From NCBI GenBank assembly GCA_020024215.1, contig JAHHUC010000070.1:1-8589 (forward strand): a DNA stretch of 8,589 bases, read 5' to 3'. This DNA is from Oscillospiraceae bacterium. Lineage in GTDB: Bacteria; Bacillota; Clostridia; Oscillospirales; Ruminococcaceae. Positions 1 through 6,860 of the stretch are shown in pieces. Positions within the stretch are counted from its first letter, which is position 1. Each line of letters opens with the position of its first letter. Under the pieces are notes generated by a model. It was not told the DNA's origin. It saw only the letters and a list, made by a program, of their open reading frames with translations, and made no database searches. The translations under genes and the position numbers were made by a program.

Positions 1-1
1 A

Positions 2-595
2 TCCCTTTTTGGCTGCAAAGGCGCACAGAAGGAAAAAAGCCTTTATAACGAAGGTCTTGAGCTTATTTCCGACATTGATAAAATGGCAGAGAGCGACAGC
101 TATTTAAACATGATGTCCGGCGATCCTGAAATAGGAAAGATAGTTAAGGACATAGGCTCAGGTGATTACAGCCTTCCGTCTGTGGTTTACACAGTCACAG
201 GAATTGAGGAGGAAATGCTGAAGGTGCTGACAGACGGACAGGATGTGGGTGAGGATATAAAAAGAATTTTAAAAACCAAGCTTGCCCCCGTGCTTCCCTC
301 ACAGATAAATGCCTTAGGCGGAGTTTTCAATCTTGCCTCTGCCAATATACTGACTCATGGAGACAGCTTTATAAGCGATGAAATCACCTCATCAAAGACA
401 TATATCTACAAATATGATTCCAAATACAGCTTCATTGTCACTTTTACGCCGACGGGCACCGGTATAATAAATGCCTTTGCCAATGTGGTAATCAATGAGG
501 AGCTGTCCAAATGCGATTCCAATGAGGCAATAGCCCAATTTTTAAAGGATGCCTGCAATCTTCAAAATCTGAAGATAGAGGTTCTGGAAAATTAA
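2..595 (+). CDS. Lipoprotein of unknown function (5'-partial)
   Basis: The reading frame is open from the left edge, so the true start lies outside the window; 197 residues are visible before a TAA stop. The first visible residues read SLFGC, a classic lipobox with the acylated Cys at bases 14-16. The missing part is therefore probably just the first 15-20 residues of a lipoprotein signal peptide. The mature protein would be anchored on the outer face of the cytoplasmic membrane. It begins with a charged stretch (KGAQKEKS), then a helical region rich in acidic residues, then a mixed segment with Gly, Thr and aromatic residues (around TYIYKYDSKYSFIVTF) that looks like beta strands. There is no catalytic motif or family I recognise. 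An internal ATG at 83 is not the start, because the lipobox lies in frame upstream of it. A strong terminator follows. Sure of the gene and its export; no function can be assigned. Confidence 0.85.
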   Translation, partial: SLFGCKGAQKEKSLYNEGLELISDIDKMAESDSYLNMMSGDPEIGKIVKDIGSGDYSLPSVVYTVTGIEEEMLKVLTDGQDVGEDIKRILKTKLAPVLPSQINALGGVFNLASANILTHGDSFISDEITSSKTYIYKYDSKYSFIVTFTPTGTGIINAFANVVINEELSKCDSNEAIAQFLKDACNLQNLKIEVLEN

Positions 596-623
596 AAAGA
601 AAAAGAGAAAATCCCAGATTTTC
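593..623 (-). terminator. Probable terminator of the DUF4349 gene, minus strand
   Basis: A perfect 7-base inverted repeat, GAAAATC (607-613) and GATTTTC (617-623), surrounds a 3-base loop. On the minus strand it is followed at once by a T-rich run (TCTTTTTCTTTTTA). It lies 63 bases past the minus-strand stop codon at 686-688. The stem is short and A/T-rich, so it is weaker than the neighbouring 641-681 hairpin. The 641-681 stem would also be transcribed on this strand and may help. The T-run overlaps the stop codon of the convergent lipoprotein gene. Confidence 0.55.
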
Positions 624-640
624 CCTTTGGTCAAAATGAA

Positions 641-700
641 ACCTCCTTGCAGAGCAAAATCTCGCTGCTTTGCAAGGAGGTGCTTTTATTTTTCTTTTTT
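641..700 (+). terminator. Rho-independent terminator of the left-edge lipoprotein gene
   Basis: A long hairpin pairs 641-655 (ACCTCCTTGCAGAGC) with 667-681 (GCTTTGCAAGGAGGT). That makes 15 base pairs with one G-T wobble, around an 11-base loop. It is followed on the plus strand by a T-rich tail (gcTTTTaTTTTTcTTTTTT). It starts 45 bases after the lipoprotein stop codon. The same stem could also slow transcription from the other side, but the minus-strand exit of the stem is less T-rich. Confidence 0.85.
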
Positions 701-1597
701 GAAAAGCCTTCTGAATTTATCCAAGATGCCAGATTTTTTCAAAATTGCTGTCAGAGCATAAACTATAAGTGCAAATACAGCTAAATTGAGAATAATTATA
801 GGAAGATCCTCAATGATAAAGGAAAAACAGCTGCCAGCCCATGAGATGATGTTGTTTTTGGCCCTTTTGAATGTTCCAAGCAGCCTTTCACCAAAATTTT
901 CTTCTGTCCGGTCATATTCAATAACCTCATAAAGATGCAGGTTGAGATAGGAAAATGCCACCTGCTTATCCATCCGGGAAAGTGAAGCGGTGAGAGATTC
1001 TATTTCATATCTCACATCAGAAAGCTTGCTCTCTATGGCAATTATGTCCTCCATGCTCTGTGCCTTTTCCAAAAGCTCCAAAAGCCTTTGCTCTTTAAGC
1101 TTTGCAGAATTAAGCCTGGCATCTGCATCAAAATAGCTGTCAGTTATGTCATCTATATAGCTGCTGTGATTTGTCACATTGTAAAGCTCTGAAAATTTTT
1201 CCTCTGCCTGATTGAGCTTTTCTGTGGGAATCCTTGCGTTTATGCTGGCATATCTTTCGTTGATATTGGTGTTGTAGAGGTTTCTTCCGGATACCTGCTG
1301 AGATTCTATATACCCTCCAATTTGTTCAACATAGGATATGATCTCATTTAAAGCCTTGTCAAAGTCCTTTGTCTGCAATTCCATTTCAGAATGTTTTACC
1401 AGCTTTCTTTGCTGCAATGCAGAATTGGAGCTTTGATTTTCTGCCTTAGGCGCACCGGCTCCCTCCATTGATACCTCAGTGGATTTATTTGAATCAGATG
1501 CCAAGTATTGCTTCGAGCTGTAAGAACTTGTTGAGCCGCATGAGGAAAGGGACAGGATTATAATCAAAGTCAACAAAATACAGGATAATCTTTTCAT
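686..1597 (-). CDS. DUF4349 domain lipoprotein
   Basis: A 303-residue surface protein. Residues 1-20 form a lipoprotein signal: basic MKR, a hydrophobic Leu/Ile core, and lipobox LSSC with the acylated Cys at 20. A Ser/Asn-rich low-complexity linker follows (about 21-64). A DUF4349 domain then spans about 66-225: an alpha/beta part with KHSEMELQTKDF, GGYIES and ARIP, then a charged coiled-coil stretch (about 155-210), then a strand ending FSYLNLHLYEV. A transmembrane helix at about 265-286 is followed by a very basic tail. The protein is thus tethered at both ends. The function of DUF4349 proteins is not established. The frame stays open upstream to 1693, but that would extend into the nitroreductase gene and bury the signal peptide. 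The ATG at 1597 has a perfect AGGAGG eight bases upstream, so I chose it. It has its own candidate promoter. Confidence 0.9.
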   Translation of the reverse strand: MKRLSCILLTLIIILSLSSCGSTSSYSSKQYLASDSNKSTEVSMEGAGAPKAENQSSNSALQQRKLVKHSEMELQTKDFDKALNEIISYVEQIGGYIESQQVSGRNLYNTNINERYASINARIPTEKLNQAEEKFSELYNVTNHSSYIDDITDSYFDADARLNSAKLKEQRLLELLEKAQSMEDIIAIESKLSDVRYEIESLTASLSRMDKQVAFSYLNLHLYEVIEYDRTEENFGERLLGTFKRAKNNIISWAGSCFSFIIEDLPIIILNLAVFALIVYALTAILKKSGILDKFRRLFKKEK

Positions 1598-1604
1598 ACT
1601 GATG

Positions 1605-1610
1605 CCTCCT
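1605..1610 (-). promoter_or_regulatory. Ribosome binding site that fixes the DUF4349 gene start
   Basis: On the minus strand this reads AGGAGG, with eight bases before the ATG at 1597. It decides the start in favour of MKR over the longer frame beginning at 1693. The longer frame has no lipoprotein signal at its N-terminus and would overlap the nitroreductase gene. Confidence 0.85.
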
Positions 1611-1630
1611 AAAAATCTATGTTTACCATT

Positions 1631-1659
1631 CTTATAAAGAAAGTGTACACAAAAGGCAA
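1631..1659 (-). promoter_or_regulatory. Candidate sigma-A promoter for the DUF4349 gene
   Basis: On the minus strand, TTGCCT (1654-1659, four of six consensus bases) and TATAAG (1631-1636, five of six) are separated by exactly 17 bases. They sit in the 73-base gap between the nitroreductase stop and the DUF4349 start. Transcription would begin near 1624, giving a leader of under 30 bases that contains the ribosome binding site. This suggests the DUF4349 gene can be transcribed apart from the lepA operon, though readthrough remains possible because no terminator is visible in the gap. Confidence 0.5.
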
Positions 1660-1670
1660 AAAAACTGCAT

Positions 1671-2216
1671 TTATCTATAAATTTCCTTGTCAATTATCTC
1701 CTCAAGAGCTTTTCTTTCCTTCACAGATTCAACAGCATCCAAGCTTTCATAGCCCATTGCGACTGCAAGACGTATGCGCCTGTCCTTAGGTATGGATAGG
1801 AGCGTTCTGAGCTTTCGCTCGTTGAGCGAGCCTATTATGCAGGTGCTGATATCAAGCTCGGCGGCAGCCAAAACAAAATATGATACGGAAATGCCTATGT
1901 TCACGGCTCTGAATTTTTGAGCAGACAGTGAATCGCTCAATTTGGATATGGGACACCTGCCGTCCTCGGTTATTATAACAAAAGCACCGGCATTGTCCGT
2001 GAAGGAATTTTTTCCTCCGTCCTGAAAGCACTTTGCAACCTTTGCAAGGTATTCCTTCTTTGTCACTATTATAAATTTCCAAGGCTGTGAATTGTCCGCA
2101 GAGGGGGCCGATCTCACCGCCTCCACACACCTGAGAATTTCCTCATACGGCACTGATTCTCCATTAAAATTGCGGCAGCTGTGGCGCTTGTTGATGAGTT
2201 CAAAAAAATTGCTCAT
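1671..2216 (-). CDS. Nitroreductase family protein
   Basis: A 181-residue FMN-dependent oxidoreductase of the nitroreductase superfamily. Such proteins are usually dimers that use NAD(P)H to reduce nitro, quinone or flavin substrates in the cytoplasm. The N-terminal phosphate/FMN-binding motif RHSCRNF is at 11-17. The flavin-contact motif SAPSADNSQPW is at 36-46, a strand AGAFVIIT is near 77-83, and the central dimer helix is near 105-122. CIIGS (126-130) and AVAMGY (151-156) are the C-terminal FMN motifs. At 181 residues it is at the short end of the family. The ATG at 2216 has an AGGAG eight bases upstream, and that site overlaps the TAG of the preceding ChrB_N gene; the genes are 11 bases apart and probably co-translated. 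The substrate cannot be read from sequence. Confidence 0.92.
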   Translation of the reverse strand: MSNFFELINKRHSCRNFNGESVPYEEILRCVEAVRSAPSADNSQPWKFIIVTKKEYLAKVAKCFQDGGKNSFTDNAGAFVIITEDGRCPISKLSDSLSAQKFRAVNIGISVSYFVLAAAELDISTCIIGSLNERKLRTLLSIPKDRRIRLAVAMGYESLDAVESVKERKALEEIIDKEIYR

Positions 2217-2227
2217 CTGATCATCTC

Positions 2228-2746
2228 CTATTTCTTAAGAACGGATATTATTTCGGAGGGAACCGTTTTTAAAGTGGAAAAGATCTCTTCGGCGGCGTTG
2301 CCGATATCCTTTTTGATGATTGATAAAAGGGATTTATCCGCTTTGTTGTCATAGGTTCGGATGGTGTTGAGAAGCTTTCCCTCCAAAAGCTTTTTTTCAT
2401 CTTTTCCTTTGGCCTTGTTAATATCCTTTATTATGTCTCTGCATTTGTCCAGCATTTTTTCATACTCTCTGTCATTTTGAAGCATAAATTCCTTTTGCAG
2501 CTGCTCATTTTCCTCATCGTCAAAGAAATCAAATTCCAAAAGAGAGGCCTGACCCTTGAAGGATTCTATTTTAAAGGCTATCTGGTCAAATTTTTTTACG
2601 TTTTCCGGGCTGTTTGGAAGAGCGGCCAGTCCGGGCTTGACTATTTTAGCGCCCATAGATTTTAAATGCCTCCATACAAACACCCTGCCCTTTGAGGGTG
2701 TGGCAGGAATTATATAGGCAAGTCCTATCCACTTGTTGTCAAACAT
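2228..2746 (-). CDS. Stand-alone ChrB N-terminal-domain protein
   Basis: A 172-residue protein resembling the N-terminal domain of ChrB, a chromate-resistance regulator. What I see: an opening strand WIGLAYIIPATPSKGRVFVW (6-25) with the Pro-Ser/Arg-x-x-x-Trp-Arg pattern of that domain, then LKSMGAKIVKPGLAALP (28-44), a 'one-strand-then-Leu-Pro' feature, then GQASLLEFDFFD (65-76). A Lys/Glu-rich helical, probably coiled-coil, half follows (about 80-172). Full ChrB proteins carry a further C-terminal chromate-resistance domain, absent here. No chrA transporter is visible nearby, so a chromate role should not be assumed. It begins five bases after the hemW stop, with a modest G-rich site (GAGGGG) overlapping the end of hemW, and is followed 11 bases later by the nitroreductase. 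Family assignment is from recalled sequence pattern only. Confidence 0.7.
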   Translation of the reverse strand: MFDNKWIGLAYIIPATPSKGRVFVWRHLKSMGAKIVKPGLAALPNSPENVKKFDQIAFKIESFKGQASLLEFDFFDDEENEQLQKEFMLQNDREYEKMLDKCRDIIKDINKAKGKDEKKLLEGKLLNTIRTYDNKADKSLLSIIKKDIGNAAEEIFSTLKTVPSEIISVLKK

Positions 2747-2751
2747 TTTAC

Positions 2752-3855
2752 CTACCCCTCATAGCTTTCAATACATTTTTCTATTATTCGGTTTGAGAGG
2801 AGAAAGCCCCAGCTTGTAAGGCTGAAATTGCTGCCCTCGAATTTTCCCAGACCAAGCTTTTCAAAGCCCTGCATCTCTTTGTACAGACCTGTGACATCCC
2901 TCTTGAGAGAATTGAGATCAATGCCCTTTTTTAGCCTTAGATTGAGCATTATTTTTTCTTCCTCTGTGTTTCCGAAGGCTTCAAATTCCGTATGCTCCCA
3001 AACATTTTCCCAATTTAAGAAGCTTTTGAGATCCCGCTCAAAATAAAATCTTTTTCCGTTTATGAGAGAATGTGCAGAAGGCCCTATGCCAAGATAATCC
3101 TCCAACAGCCAATATTTAAGATTGTGGCGGCTCATAGCCCTGCTGCTTTTGGCAAAATTGGATATTTCATATTGGAAAAATCCTCTTTTCTCCAATTCCT
3201 CCACTGCCAATATATAGCAATCGGCAGAAAAATCCTCATCCGGGTCGGTATAGCTTGCATAAAACGGTGTTCCCGGCTCCAATTTAAGAAGATAGGAGGA
3301 AATATGATCAATCGGAAGCATTGTAAAATTTTCTATATCTCTTTTGAGATTTTCCTTTGATTGGGAGGGCACTGACATCATAAGATCTGCGGATATGTGC
3401 CCAAAGCCTGCCTTATGAGCAAAACAGATGGCGTTTTTTGCCTCCTCATAGCTGTGCTTTCTGCCCAAAAGCCTGAGTGTCTCGGTGTTTGAAGACTGCA
3501 CACCGAAGGAAATTCTGTTGAAGCCGCTGTTTTTAAGATTTTTCAGCATTTCAAAATCAATAAAGGTAGGATTTGCCTCCAGTGTAATCTCGCTGTCACA
3601 GGCAACCGAAAAGCTTTTTGTGACAGCCTCCAAAATTTCCAAAAGAAATCTTTCTCCCATAAGATTGGGTGTGCCTCCGCCAAAATAAACCGTATCGGCA
3701 GAAATTTTAAAGGGGCAGTCCATTATTGCTTTTACAAGCTTATTTTTATACTGCTCTTTTAAATATTCATCCGAAACAATGGAATAAAAGTCACAATAAG
3801 GGCATTTTGAGGCACAGAAGGGAATGTGGATATATATGCCGTCCATTTTAGTCAT
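2752..3855 (-). CDS. hemW: HemW, radical SAM heme chaperone
   Basis: A 367-residue radical SAM protein of the HemW family, long annotated as oxygen-independent coproporphyrinogen III oxidase but known to bind and deliver heme. The [4Fe-4S]-binding motif is C14-x3-C18-x2-C21 in IPFCASKCPYC, the form shared by the HemN/HemW group. GGGTP (59-63) contacts S-adenosylmethionine, and LEANP (92-96) and RISFGVQS (114-121) are further barrel motifs. HNLKYW (244-249) matches the HNxxYW signature that marks HemW. The length is normal. The start is uncertain: the ATG at 3855 overlaps the lepA stop in ATGACTAA, and another in-frame ATG lies nine bases later at 3846, three residues before GIYIHIPF. Neither has a clear ribosome binding site, so translation is probably coupled to lepA. 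Confidence 0.95.
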   Translation of the reverse strand: MTKMDGIYIHIPFCASKCPYCDFYSIVSDEYLKEQYKNKLVKAIMDCPFKISADTVYFGGGTPNLMGERFLLEILEAVTKSFSVACDSEITLEANPTFIDFEMLKNLKNSGFNRISFGVQSSNTETLRLLGRKHSYEEAKNAICFAHKAGFGHISADLMMSVPSQSKENLKRDIENFTMLPIDHISSYLLKLEPGTPFYASYTDPDEDFSADCYILAVEELEKRGFFQYEISNFAKSSRAMSRHNLKYWLLEDYLGIGPSAHSLINGKRFYFERDLKSFLNWENVWEHTEFEAFGNTEEEKIMLNLRLKKGIDLNSLKRDVTGLYKEMQGFEKLGLGKFEGSNFSLTSWGFLLSNRIIEKCIESYEG

Positions 3856-5653
3856 CCAGCTTCAGCACAGACATGAAGGCCTCCTGAGAAAGCTCAACAG
3901 AGCCTACCTGTCTCATCCTCTTCTTTCCTTCCTTCTGCTTTTCCAAAAGCTTTTTCTTTCTTGTTATGTCACCGCCGTAGCACTTTGCAAGCACATCCTT
4001 ACGCATGGCCTTTACGGTTTCTCTTGCTATTATCTTTCCGCCTACTGCCGCCTGAACCGGAATCTCAAACATCTGTCTCGGTATTGTCTCCTTGAGCTTT
4101 TCACACATTTTTCTTGCCCTCGGATATGCCCCGTCAGCGTGAACTATGAAGGAGAGGGCATCCACCACATCTCCGTTGAGCAGAATATCCAGCTTGCACA
4201 GCTTTGCAGGCTTATAGCCTGCCATCTCATAGTCAAATGAAGCATAGCCTCTTGTCCTTGCCTTGAGAGCATCAAAGAAGTCATAGATTATTTCGTTTAA
4301 GGGAAGCTGATAATGAAGCTCCACTCTTTCTGTATCAAGATATTTGGTGTCAAGATAAACTCCGCGCCTGTTCTGGCAAAGGTCCATAATTGTTCCTATA
4401 TAGGCAACAGGTGTGAAGATGGCAGCCTTGATGTAAGGCTCCTCACAGGACTGTATAAGCGACTGGTCCGGGTAGTTGGTGGGGTTATCAATGACAAGCT
4501 GTCTGCCGTCGGTGAGGTTTATGTGATAAACAACAGAAGGGGCGGTTGTAATAAGGTCCAGATTATATTCTCTCTCAAGCCTTTCAACTATTATCTCCAT
4601 ATGCAAAAGCCCTAAAAATCCGCACCTGAAGCCAAAGCCCAAAGCCAAAGATGTCTCCGGCTCAAAGGAGAGGGAGGCATCATTAAGGTTGAGCTTTTCC
4701 AAGGCATCACGAAGGTCGGGATATTTTGCTCCGTCGGCGGGGTAGATTCCGGAATAGACCATTGGGTTTACCTTTCTGTACCCGGGAAGAGGCTTTTCGG
4801 TGGGGTTTTCAGCCAATGTAACAGTGTCGCCTATCTGTGTATCCTTCACTGTCTTTATAGAGGCCGTGAAATAGCCCACCTCGCCGGCTTTGAGTATTTG
4901 GGTAGGCACAAGATTGACCGCTCCCATAACTCCGCATTCCACAACATTGAACTGTGCTCCGGTTGCCATCATCCTGACCATATCCCCGGTTTTCAATGTT
5001 CCCTCCATAAGCCTTATATAAACAATTACTCCCTTATAGCTGTCATACACAGAGTCGAATATAAGAGCCTTCAATGGAGCATCTGCATCTCCCTTAGGTG
5101 CAGGGATATCGGTTACAATTCTCTCTAAAACCTCATCTATGTTTATACCGTTTTTAGCCGATATTCTTGGGGCATCCAAAGCGGGGATGCCTATAACATC
5201 CTCCACCTCCTGAGCCACCCTTTCAGGCTCTGCCGCAGGAAGGTCTATCTTGTTTATAACAGTCAGTATCTCCAAATCATGCTCAATGGCAAGATAGGTG
5301 TTGGCAAGTGTCTGAGCCTCTACGCCCTGTGAAGCATCAACTATCAAAACCGCTCCCTCACAGGCGGCAAGACATCTGGATACTTCATAATTGAAATCCA
5401 CATGACCGGGTGTGTCTATGAGGTTGAAATCGTACTGCCTGCCATCCTTAGCTGTATATTTAAGCCTTACAGCACGGGATTTTATGGTTATACCCCTCTC
5501 TCTTTCAATATCCATATTGTCAAGAAGCTGTGAAGACATATCTCTCAATGCCACTGCATTTGTCTTTTCCAAAATTCTGTCTGCGAGGGTGCTTTTGCCG
5601 TGGTCTATATGTGCAATTATGCAGAAATTGCGCAAACGGGACTGCTCTGTCAT
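3848..5653 (-). CDS. lepA: Elongation factor 4 (LepA), translational GTPase
   Basis: A 601-residue GTPase, the usual length for LepA/EF-4. It binds the ribosome and has been linked to back-translocation and to initiation or 30S assembly. All G motifs are visible: AHIDHGKST (14-22), RERGITIK of switch I (51-58), DTPGH (80-84), NKID (134-137) and SAK (165-167). EF-G-like domains II, III and V follow. The LepA-specific C-terminal domain contains GGDITRKKKLLEKQKEGKKR, a basic stretch that contacts tRNA. The start at 5653 has a GGAGG seven bases upstream and gives the normal N-terminus running into RNFCIIAHIDHGKS. It is the first gene of the minus-strand operon, overlapping hemW by eight bases. 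The 55-base leader and a good promoter are upstream. Confidence 0.98.
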   Translation of the reverse strand: MTEQSRLRNFCIIAHIDHGKSTLADRILEKTNAVALRDMSSQLLDNMDIERERGITIKSRAVRLKYTAKDGRQYDFNLIDTPGHVDFNYEVSRCLAACEGAVLIVDASQGVEAQTLANTYLAIEHDLEILTVINKIDLPAAEPERVAQEVEDVIGIPALDAPRISAKNGINIDEVLERIVTDIPAPKGDADAPLKALIFDSVYDSYKGVIVYIRLMEGTLKTGDMVRMMATGAQFNVVECGVMGAVNLVPTQILKAGEVGYFTASIKTVKDTQIGDTVTLAENPTEKPLPGYRKVNPMVYSGIYPADGAKYPDLRDALEKLNLNDASLSFEPETSLALGFGFRCGFLGLLHMEIIVERLEREYNLDLITTAPSVVYHINLTDGRQLVIDNPTNYPDQSLIQSCEEPYIKAAIFTPVAYIGTIMDLCQNRRGVYLDTKYLDTERVELHYQLPLNEIIYDFFDALKARTRGYASFDYEMAGYKPAKLCKLDILLNGDVVDALSFIVHADGAYPRARKMCEKLKETIPRQMFEIPVQAAVGGKIIARETVKAMRKDVLAKCYGGDITRKKKLLEKQKEGKKRMRQVGSVELSQEAFMSVLKLDD

Positions 5654-5715
5654 AAATTATCCTCCGAGAAAATAAAATTATATTTAGATTTTATAAAGCA
5701 AATTTATACATCATC

Positions 5716-5745
5716 ATAATACCATAAAAACAGGGCATATATCAA
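5716..5745 (-). promoter_or_regulatory. Candidate sigma-A promoter for the lepA operon
   Basis: On the minus strand, TTGATA (5740-5745, five of six consensus bases) and TATTAT (5716-5721, five of six) are separated by 18 bases. Transcription would start near 5709, about 55 bases before the lepA ATG. Its -35 lies only eight bases from the -35 of the divergent dusB promoter. The two polymerases would face apart without overlapping core elements, but could compete or share a regulator. Confidence 0.6.
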
Positions 5746-5753
5746 CATAAAAG

Positions 5754-5782
5754 TTGCTAAAATGTAAGCTTTCTGATAAAAT
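5754..5782 (+). promoter_or_regulatory. Candidate sigma-A promoter for dusB
   Basis: TTGCTA (5754-5759, four of six) and TAAAAT (5777-5782, five of six) have exactly 17 bases between them. Transcription would start near 5789, leaving a leader of about 20 bases that holds the GAGGAG ribosome binding site (5794-5799), nine bases before the ATG at 5809. Confidence 0.55.
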
Positions 5783-5808
5783 GGTTAGGCTGTGAGGAGA
5801 AGTGAAAA

Positions 5809-6789
5809 ATGAAGATAGGAAATATTGATATTGAAGGAAAGGCATGCCTTGCGCCTATGGCAGGTGTTGCCGATAAGGCAGTAAGGCATATCTGCCGTGA
5901 AAAGGGAGCGGCATTCACCATAGGAGAAATGACAAGTGCAAAGGGAATAATCATGGCAAGCTCTAAAAGCTTTGAGCTTTTAAAGCCGGACAAAGAGGGC
6001 ATAAATGCAGTTCAGCTTTTTGCAAACAACCCTCAGGATATGTACAGGGCTGTTTTGGAGGCGGTGAAATTGGAGCCTGCCTTCATAGATATAAACATGG
6101 GCTGCCCTGCTCCTAAAATAACAAATAACGGTTCAGGAAGTGCGCTTTTAAAAAATCCGCAGCTGTGCGGGGAAATTATGTCAGCAGCAAAGAAGGCCGG
6201 CGGAAAAATTCCTGTGACTGCCAAAATAAGAAGAGGCTTTAACAAATGCGATAATGTGGCATCAAAGGTTGCACAAATTTTGGAAGCTAACGGAGCTGAC
6301 GCCATCACCATCCATGCAAGAACAAGGGAGCAGATGTATGCTCCTCCAATAGACATAAACTGCATAACAGAGGTTAAAAATGCAGTTAAAATTCCGGTTA
6401 TTGGAAACGGAGATATATTTTCGGCAAAGGATGCTGAAAATATGCTTAAAATCACCGGCTGCGATATGGTTATGATAGGGAGGGGAGCCTTGGGAAACCC
6501 GTGGATTTTTGAGGAGGTAAACTGCCTTTTGCAGGGGAAAAAACCGCCACAAAAGCCTTCGCTGGAAGAAAAAATGAAAACAATGCTAAAAGAAATAGAA
6601 ATCCTTGTTGAGGACAAAGGGGAAATCACCGGCTTTAAAGAGGCGAGAAAACACGTCGCATGGTATATGACAGGTATTAAGCAGGCGGCAGCTTTAAGGG
6701 GACTTTGCGGAAATATAACATCGATGGAGGATGTGCTTTTTATAGCTTCAAGGGCTTTGGAGGCAAATTCAGCAGAAGACGAAGAATAA
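5809..6789 (+). CDS. dusB: tRNA-dihydrouridine synthase (DusB type)
   Basis: A 326-residue FMN enzyme that uses NADPH to reduce specific uridines to dihydrouridine in tRNA. The TIM-barrel motifs are in order: LAPMAGVAD (14-22, FMN binding), GEMTSAKG (39-46), QLFANNP (69-75), and INMGCPAPKI (95-104) with the catalytic Cys at 99. Then come TAKIRRG (137-143), TIHARTREQMY (167-177), IGNGDI (198-203) and the FMN-phosphate motif IGRGALGNPW (223-232). A helical C-terminal tRNA-binding domain follows. The GEMTSAKG and NMGCP forms and the length fit the DusB branch common in Bacillota. The start at 5809 has GAGGAG nine bases upstream. No strong GC-rich terminator follows the TAA, so readthrough into gdpP is possible. 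A long antisense open frame inside this gene is a shadow. Confidence 0.96.
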   Translation: MKIGNIDIEGKACLAPMAGVADKAVRHICREKGAAFTIGEMTSAKGIIMASSKSFELLKPDKEGINAVQLFANNPQDMYRAVLEAVKLEPAFIDINMGCPAPKITNNGSGSALLKNPQLCGEIMSAAKKAGGKIPVTAKIRRGFNKCDNVASKVAQILEANGADAITIHARTREQMYAPPIDINCITEVKNAVKIPVIGNGDIFSAKDAENMLKITGCDMVMIGRGALGNPWIFEEVNCLLQGKKPPQKPSLEEKMKTMLKEIEILVEDKGEITGFKEARKHVAWYMTGIKQAAALRGLCGNITSMEDVLFIASRALEANSAEDEE

Positions 6790-6799
6790 AAAATAAACC

Positions 6800-6851
6800 A
6801 TATCATTTTTAATGAATTTGCTTAATTGCATTAAAGAGGAGCATATGATAT
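6800..6851. repeat. Imperfect A/T-rich palindrome after dusB
   Basis: Outer arms ATATCAT (6800-6806) and ATGATAT (6845-6851) are exact reverse complements. Inside them, 6806-6818 can pair with 6824-6837 with one bulged G and one wobble, leaving a 5-base loop (tgctt). The two stems share or nearly share bases and leave an unpaired stretch at 6838-6844. There is no T-run after it, so it is a poor terminator. Its right half coincides with the gdpP promoter, so it could be an operator. It may equally be a chance result of A/T-rich sequence. Confidence 0.35.
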
Positions 6852-6854
6852 AAT
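6826..6854 (+). promoter_or_regulatory. Strong extended -10 promoter, probably for gdpP
   Basis: A perfect TATAAT (6849-6854) is preceded by TG one base upstream (6846-6847), giving the extended -10 TGATATAAT. A weaker -35, TTGCAT (6826-6831), lies at the ideal spacing of 17 bases. It is the best promoter in the window. Transcription would start near 6861, about 195 bases before the gdpP ATG. The AAAGAGGAG upstream of the ATG at 6845 resembles a ribosome binding site, but that ATG is followed by a stop after one further codon. Confidence 0.7.
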
Positions 6855-6860
6855 AAATAA

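Noticed and set aside
1598..1693. An extra 32 residues at the N-terminus of the DUF4349 protein
   Set aside because: The extension would overlap the nitroreductase gene and hide the lipoprotein signal. The internal ATG has a perfect ribosome binding site and starts MKR plus a signal peptide.
2752..3855. Coproporphyrinogen III oxidase (hemN)
   Set aside because: The HNLKYW motif, the length and the lepA linkage point to the heme chaperone HemW and not to true HemN, despite the shared radical SAM core.
6033..6806. A 257-codon open frame on the minus strand
   Set aside because: It lies entirely antisense to dusB, whose full set of family motifs is on the plus strand. Its translation shows no motif, and it has the Ser/Ile/Phe-rich bias of an antisense shadow.
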